64,000 bases of DNA, from contig OX638292.1 in the NCBI GenBank assembly GCA_951812285.1, positions 62,001-126,000 of the forward strand, in the 5' to 3' direction. This document shows, in pieces, positions 60,411 to 64,000 of the stretch (the first letter of the stretch is position 1; every line of letters starts with the position of its first letter). The notes under the pieces were generated by a model. The model did no database searches, was not told the DNA's origin, and saw nothing but the letters and a program-made list of their open reading frames with translations. The DNA comes from an uncultured Dehalococcoidia bacterium. Lineage in GTDB: Bacteria > Chloroflexota > Dehalococcoidia > Lucifugimonadales > UBA1127. The position numbers and the translations under genes were made by a program.

Positions 60411-60845
60411 CTACGCCGGCTCCGCGAGGAACACCGGGATCTTCCGCTCGGTCCGCGTCTGGTACTCCGCGTACGGCGGGAACGCCTCCACCGCGAGCGC
60501 CCACAGCCGCTCCCGCTCCGTGTCGTCCTCGACCTCGCGCACCCGCATGCTGTACACCTCGGTCAGGTCGCGCACCTCGACGCTCCCATTCGCCCGCAGG
60601 TTGTAAACCCACTCCGGGTGCTTCGGCGCCCCGCCCCGAGAGCCCACCAGCACGTAGCTGTCGCCGTCCTTGACGCGCATTAGCGGCGTCTTGCGGATGC
60701 CGCCCGTCTTGTTCCCGACGTTCGTGACGATGATGACCGGCAGCCCAGTCTCCCGCAGCGTCGTTCCCTGCGTCCCGCCGCTGCTCTCGTACAGATCAAC
60801 CTGCTCGCGCACCCAGTCCGAGGTCGAGGGTAGGTATTCAGGCAT
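60411..60845 (-). CDS. Deazaflavin-dependent nitroreductase family protein
   Basis: A 144-residue protein of the Ddn/DUF385 family. LPVIIVTNVGNKTGGIRKTPLMRVKDGDSYVLVGSRGGAPKHPEWVYNLRANG (35-87) shows the TGxxRxTPL and SxGGAPxHPxWxxNL signatures. The first 34 residues carry a DLYESSGGTQG loop used in F420 binding in related proteins. It lies upstream of no obvious partner and downstream of mutS on the same strand, 87 bp away. A shorter member is at 11470-11838. Confidence 0.87.
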   Translation of the reverse strand: MPEYLPSTSDWVREQVDLYESSGGTQGTTLRETGLPVIIVTNVGNKTGGIRKTPLMRVKDGDSYVLVGSRGGAPKHPEWVYNLRANGSVEVRDLTEVYSMRVREVEDDTERERLWALAVEAFPPYAEYQTRTERKIPVFLAEPA

Positions 60846-60932
60846 AGTTCACTCCTTCTCCGTTCTGCTAGACATGTTCACTGCTCTTGGCTGCGACGAC
60901 AAGAGCGGGGTCAGGCGGCTCGTGGTTCGCCC

Positions 60933-63626
60933 CTACGGAGTCCCCTCTCGTGACTCCCGCGCCTGTTGCTGCAGCGCGTACAGCTTGTTCAGCGCTTCCA
61001 GCGGCGTCATCTCCGTAATGTCGAGCCCCAGCACCGCGTCCCGCAGCCCGTCGTCCGCCGACGCCATCAGCGGCAGCTGCGCACCCTGCGCTGCCGCCGC
61101 TCGCGACCGGCCGCCGCTCCGGGGCGCGTCCGTCGCCTCCAGCTCCGACAACAGCTCGGTCGCCCGGCTCAGCAGCGGCGGCGGCAGTCCAGCCAGCCGC
61201 GCGACGTGCACGCCGTAGCTGCGGTCAGCCCCGCCAGGTACGATGCGGTGCAGGAACGTCACCTGCCCGTCGGCCTCCACCGCCGAGACGTTGTAGTTCA
61301 CCACGTTGGGCAAATGGTCGGCCAGCGCCGTCAGCTCGTGGTAGTGCGTCGCGAAGAGCGTCTTGCACCCAAGCCGCGGGTGGCTGTGTAGGTACTCGGC
61401 CACCGCCCGCGCGATGGCCAGCCCGTCGTACGTGCTCGTCCCGCGTCCGATCTCGTCCAGCACGACCAGCGACTGCGTCGTCGCGTGGTGCAGGATGGCC
61501 GCCGTCTCCACCATTTCCACCATGAACGTCGACTGCCCCGTCGCCAGGTCGTCCTGCAGCCCGACGCGCGTGAAGATGCGGTCGACGATGCCCATGCGCG
61601 CCGAGTCCGCCGGCACGAAGCTGCCCACCTGCGCCATCAGCACAATCAGCGCCACCTGCCGGATGTACGTCGACTTCCCCGCCATGTTCGGCCCCGTCAG
61701 CACCATCAGCGATGCCCCCGCCTGCCCCATCGATGTGTCGTTCGGCACGAACGCCCCCGCCGGCAGCACGTGTTCCACGACGGGGTGCCGCCCCGCCGTG
61801 ATCTCCAGCACGCCCTCCCCGGCGAACGTCGGACGCACGTACCCGTTCCGCGACGCCGCCTCCGCCAGTCCGCGGAACAGGTCCGCCTGCGCGATGGCCG
61901 ACGCCGTCTCCAAGATGCGCGAGGCCTCGTCCGCCACCTGTCTGCACACCTGCCGGAAGATGGCGCTCTCCAGCTCCTCCAGCCGCTCCTCGGCGTTCAG
62001 GATCAGCGCCTCGAACTCCTTCAGCTCCGGCGTAATGAAACGCTCGGCGTTGACCAGCGTCTGCCGTCGGATGTACTCCTCCGGCACCCGCGCCAAATTG
62101 GAATTCGAGACCTCCAGGTAGTACCCGAAGACCCGGTTGTACCCGACCTTGAGCGTGCCGATGCCCGACCGCTCTCGCTCCTGCCGCTCCAGCCCCGCGA
62201 TGTACTCCTTCGCGTCCCGCGACGCCGACCGCAGGTTGTCCAGCTCCGGCGAGAACCCCGGCCGCACGACGCCCCCGTGCCCGCTCAGCGCCGGCGCGTC
62301 GTCGTTCACCGCCTGCGCGATGACCGCCACGACGTCCTCGCATGGGTGCAGGTCTGCGCGCAGCCATCCGACGGCGTCGCCGCCCTCCGCCAGCAGCTCG
62401 AGCATCGCCGGCACAGCCTCCAGGCTCCGCCGCAGCGAGACCACCTCCCTCGGCGTCGCTGTGCCCGCCGTGACGCGGTTCACCAGCCGCTCCAGGTCGC
62501 TCATGCCCCCGAGCATCGCCGCCGCGTTCTCGCGCCGGATGCTGCTTGCGTGGAACCACGCGACGGCGTCCAGCCGCCGCTCCAGGTCGTCGCGGTCCAG
62601 CAGCGGCTGCCCCAGCCACCGGCGCAGCAGCCGCCCGCCCATCGGCGTCTTGGTGTAGTCGAGCACGTCCAGCAGCGCCGTCCCGCCGCCGAACCGCCCC
62701 GCCCGGAACAGCTCCAGGTTTCGCCGAGTCTGGTAGTCCAGCACCATGAACCGCTCGGGCGAGTACGTCCGCAGCGAGGTAAGCTGCCCCACCTTGCCCT
62801 TCTGCGTGTCCTGCAGGTAGGCCAGCAGCCCGCCCGCTGCCTGCACGGCCAGCGGCGCGTTCTCGCACCCGTACGCCTCGAGCGTGCTCACGCCGAAGTG
62901 CTGCAGCAGCGTCCGCCGCGCCGTCCCGAGCCGGAACTGTGCGTCCGCCATCGCCGTCACCGTCGGCCCGCCGTCGTCCCCCTGCGGCGGCCGCAGCGCC
63001 GCGACGATGCTCGCGGCGTCCAGCTCCTCCGGCACTAGCAGCTCCGCCGGCCCCAGTCGTTCCAGCTCCAGCGGCAGCGTCAACAGCGGCACCTGTGCCG
63101 TCGCGAACTCTGCCGTCGTGATGTCCGCGTACGCCAGCCCCGCGACGTCGCCCTGCAAAGCCACCGCCGCGATGAAGTTGTTGGCCCGCTCGTCCAGCAG
63201 CCCCGGCTCGACGACTGTCCCTGGCGTGACGATGCGCACGACGTCGCGCTCAACCAGTCCCGTCCCCGCCGAGGGTTCGGTGATCTGCTCGCAGATGGCC
63301 ACCTTGTAGCCCCGCCGGATGAGCCGCGCCAGGTACCCCTCCAGCGAGTGCGCGGGCACGCCCGCCATCGGCACACGCTGTCCCTTGCCCATGTCGCGGC
63401 CCGTCAGCACGATATCGAGCTCCGCTGCCGCCGTCCGAGCGTCCTCGTCGAAGGTCTCGTAAAAGTCGCCGAGTCTGAACAGCACGATGGCGTCAGGGTG
63501 CCGCGCCTTGACCTCCAGGTACTGCCGCCGCAGCGGCGTCATGCCGCGCGCGGCAGCCCCGCCGTCGCCGTTCACGGCGTCGTCTTTCGCCTTTTTGTCG
63601 CGGACCTTGCCCCCAGCACGAGCCAT
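60933..63626 (-). CDS. mutS: DNA mismatch repair protein MutS
   Basis: An 897-residue MutS. The mismatch-reading domain has TPLRRQYLEVKARHPDAIVLFRLGDFYETF near 30-59 (the Phe-x-Glu of the mismatch wedge lies here), the clamp and lever domains follow, and the ATPase has Walker A LTGPNMAGKSTYIRQ near 640, the DEIGRGTSTYDG Walker B near 715, and ATHYHEL near 745. The ATG at 63626 starts MARAGGKVRDKK; a GTG three codons earlier is an alternative. The C-terminus LYALQQQARESREGTP is intact. No mutL is adjacent. Confidence 0.97.
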   Translation of the reverse strand: MARAGGKVRDKKAKDDAVNGDGGAAARGMTPLRRQYLEVKARHPDAIVLFRLGDFYETFDEDARTAAAELDIVLTGRDMGKGQRVPMAGVPAHSLEGYLARLIRRGYKVAICEQITEPSAGTGLVERDVVRIVTPGTVVEPGLLDERANNFIAAVALQGDVAGLAYADITTAEFATAQVPLLTLPLELERLGPAELLVPEELDAASIVAALRPPQGDDGGPTVTAMADAQFRLGTARRTLLQHFGVSTLEAYGCENAPLAVQAAGGLLAYLQDTQKGKVGQLTSLRTYSPERFMVLDYQTRRNLELFRAGRFGGGTALLDVLDYTKTPMGGRLLRRWLGQPLLDRDDLERRLDAVAWFHASSIRRENAAAMLGGMSDLERLVNRVTAGTATPREVVSLRRSLEAVPAMLELLAEGGDAVGWLRADLHPCEDVVAVIAQAVNDDAPALSGHGGVVRPGFSPELDNLRSASRDAKEYIAGLERQERERSGIGTLKVGYNRVFGYYLEVSNSNLARVPEEYIRRQTLVNAERFITPELKEFEALILNAEERLEELESAIFRQVCRQVADEASRILETASAIAQADLFRGLAEAASRNGYVRPTFAGEGVLEITAGRHPVVEHVLPAGAFVPNDTSMGQAGASLMVLTGPNMAGKSTYIRQVALIVLMAQVGSFVPADSARMGIVDRIFTRVGLQDDLATGQSTFMVEMVETAAILHHATTQSLVVLDEIGRGTSTYDGLAIARAVAEYLHSHPRLGCKTLFATHYHELTALADHLPNVVNYNVSAVEADGQVTFLHRIVPGGADRSYGVHVARLAGLPPPLLSRATELLSELEATDAPRSGGRSRAAAAQGAQLPLMASADDGLRDAVLGLDITEMTPLEALNKLYALQQQARESREGTP

Positions 63627-63708
63627 AAGAAGCACGCCGTCCTGTTGAGGAGAGTGAAAGCATCATACCCGGAAGGGGTGGGGGATTCTATGCGTTCCAC
63701 CGTTCGCA

Positions 63709-63728
63709 ATCCCGGCGAAAGCCGGGAT
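63709..63728 (+). repeat. Palindrome ATCCCGGCGAAAGCCGGGAT
   Basis: A member of the dispersed palindrome family with the CCAGGGGG tail, between mutS and trmD. Confidence 0.75.
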
Positions 63729-63785
63729 CCAGGGGGTGGCGGGAGGCCTATTTCCTCTGGATGGAGGAAGGCTGCGAAGGCGTCT

Positions 63786-64000
63786 CTACTGCGGCTCTCC
63801 GCCAGACTCCAGCTCCCGCAAGTACGCGCGGTCCTCGTCCGAGAGATCCGCGCTCGCAAGCAGATCCGGCCGCCGCTGCCACGTCCGCAACAACGCCTGC
63901 CGGCGCCGCCACCGCGCGACGGCCCCGTGGTCGCCCGACAGCAGGATCTCTGGCGCAGTCATGCCCCGGTACTCGGCGGGCCGCGTGTACGTCGGCCCCT
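63786..64000 (-). CDS. trmD: tRNA (guanine-N1)-methyltransferase, C-terminal part
   Basis: The last 71 residues of TrmD, entering from beyond the right edge. [44 protein letters not shown] is the end of the TrmD fold: the TRPAEY and PEILLSGDH segments are diagnostic. TrmD methylates G37 of tRNAs. The TAG is at 63786-63788, and the frame stays open to the window end. Since the start is missing, the 5' half and any operon with rpsP, rimM and rplS cannot be seen. Confidence 0.9.
   Translation of the reverse strand, partial: GPTYTRPAEYRGMTAPEILLSGDHGAVARWRRRQALLRTWQRRPDLLASADLSDEDRAYLRELESGGEPQ

Noticed and set aside
63572-63859. 95-codon minus-strand frame
   Set aside because: It crosses the mutS start and a palindrome and has no family features.

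Overview
The window is 64 kb of dense, GC-rich chromosome (about two thirds G+C by eye). The gene content fits a free-living Chloroflexota bacterium, possibly of the SAR202/Dehalococcoidia type. This is inferred from deazaflavin-type (F420-like) oxidoreductases, several MFS carriers of one subfamily, UPF0182, class I fructose-bisphosphate aldolase beside GlpX, and MmgE/PrpD and MaoC enzymes. No rRNA or tRNA gene was seen, so the placement is not proven.

Layout. Positions 1-4050 hold the 5' part of an MFS carrier gene, an ornithine-cyclodeaminase-family gene and a YfbK-like VWA lipoprotein. Positions 4121-8506 encode a two-gene NAD-linked formate dehydrogenase. Its catalytic subunit is split by an in-frame TGA at 6845-6847, which is best read as selenocysteine: a SECIS-like hairpin follows at the same spacing as in E. 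coli fdhF. A 37-bp tandem palindrome array follows, then a frameshifted kinase gene and small accessory genes to 12.4 kb. leuC-leuD lie at 12.5-14.6 kb, and a his cluster (hisH, hisA, hisF with a methyltransferase and an SH3-like protein) at 15.3-19.2 kb. From 19.3 to 30 kb the content is accessory: a PEP-mutase-like lyase, two tandem substrate-binding-like proteins with a divergent LysR regulator and duplicated operator, a two-domain SagB-like oxidoreductase, a DUF6282 hydrolase and two MFS carriers.

Positions 30-39.7 kb hold an arginine cluster read leftwards (argJ, argB, UPF0182, argD, argG, an EthD-like protein, MaoC, argH). DUF1385 and the ribosomal proteins L31, L27 and L21 follow, then a HicAB pair, an MmgE/PrpD gene and a NUDIX gene. 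A pantothenate operon (DUF2520 dehydrogenase, panB, panC) lies at 45-47.6 kb. Positions 47.6-51.2 kb are rich in palindromic repeats and contain a second copy of a small GNQN-motif gene. The right end carries dnaA, fmt, ogt, class I fba, glpX, an LVIVD-repeat protein, a large fibronectin-like lipoprotein, a deazaflavin oxidoreductase, mutS and the 3' end of trmD.

Two dispersed palindrome families and one 17-bp motif recur through the window. The clearest unusual biology is the selenocysteine formate dehydrogenase. Next come the duplicated promoter-gene-terminator unit next to its LysR regulator, and the two palindrome-associated small-gene cassettes.
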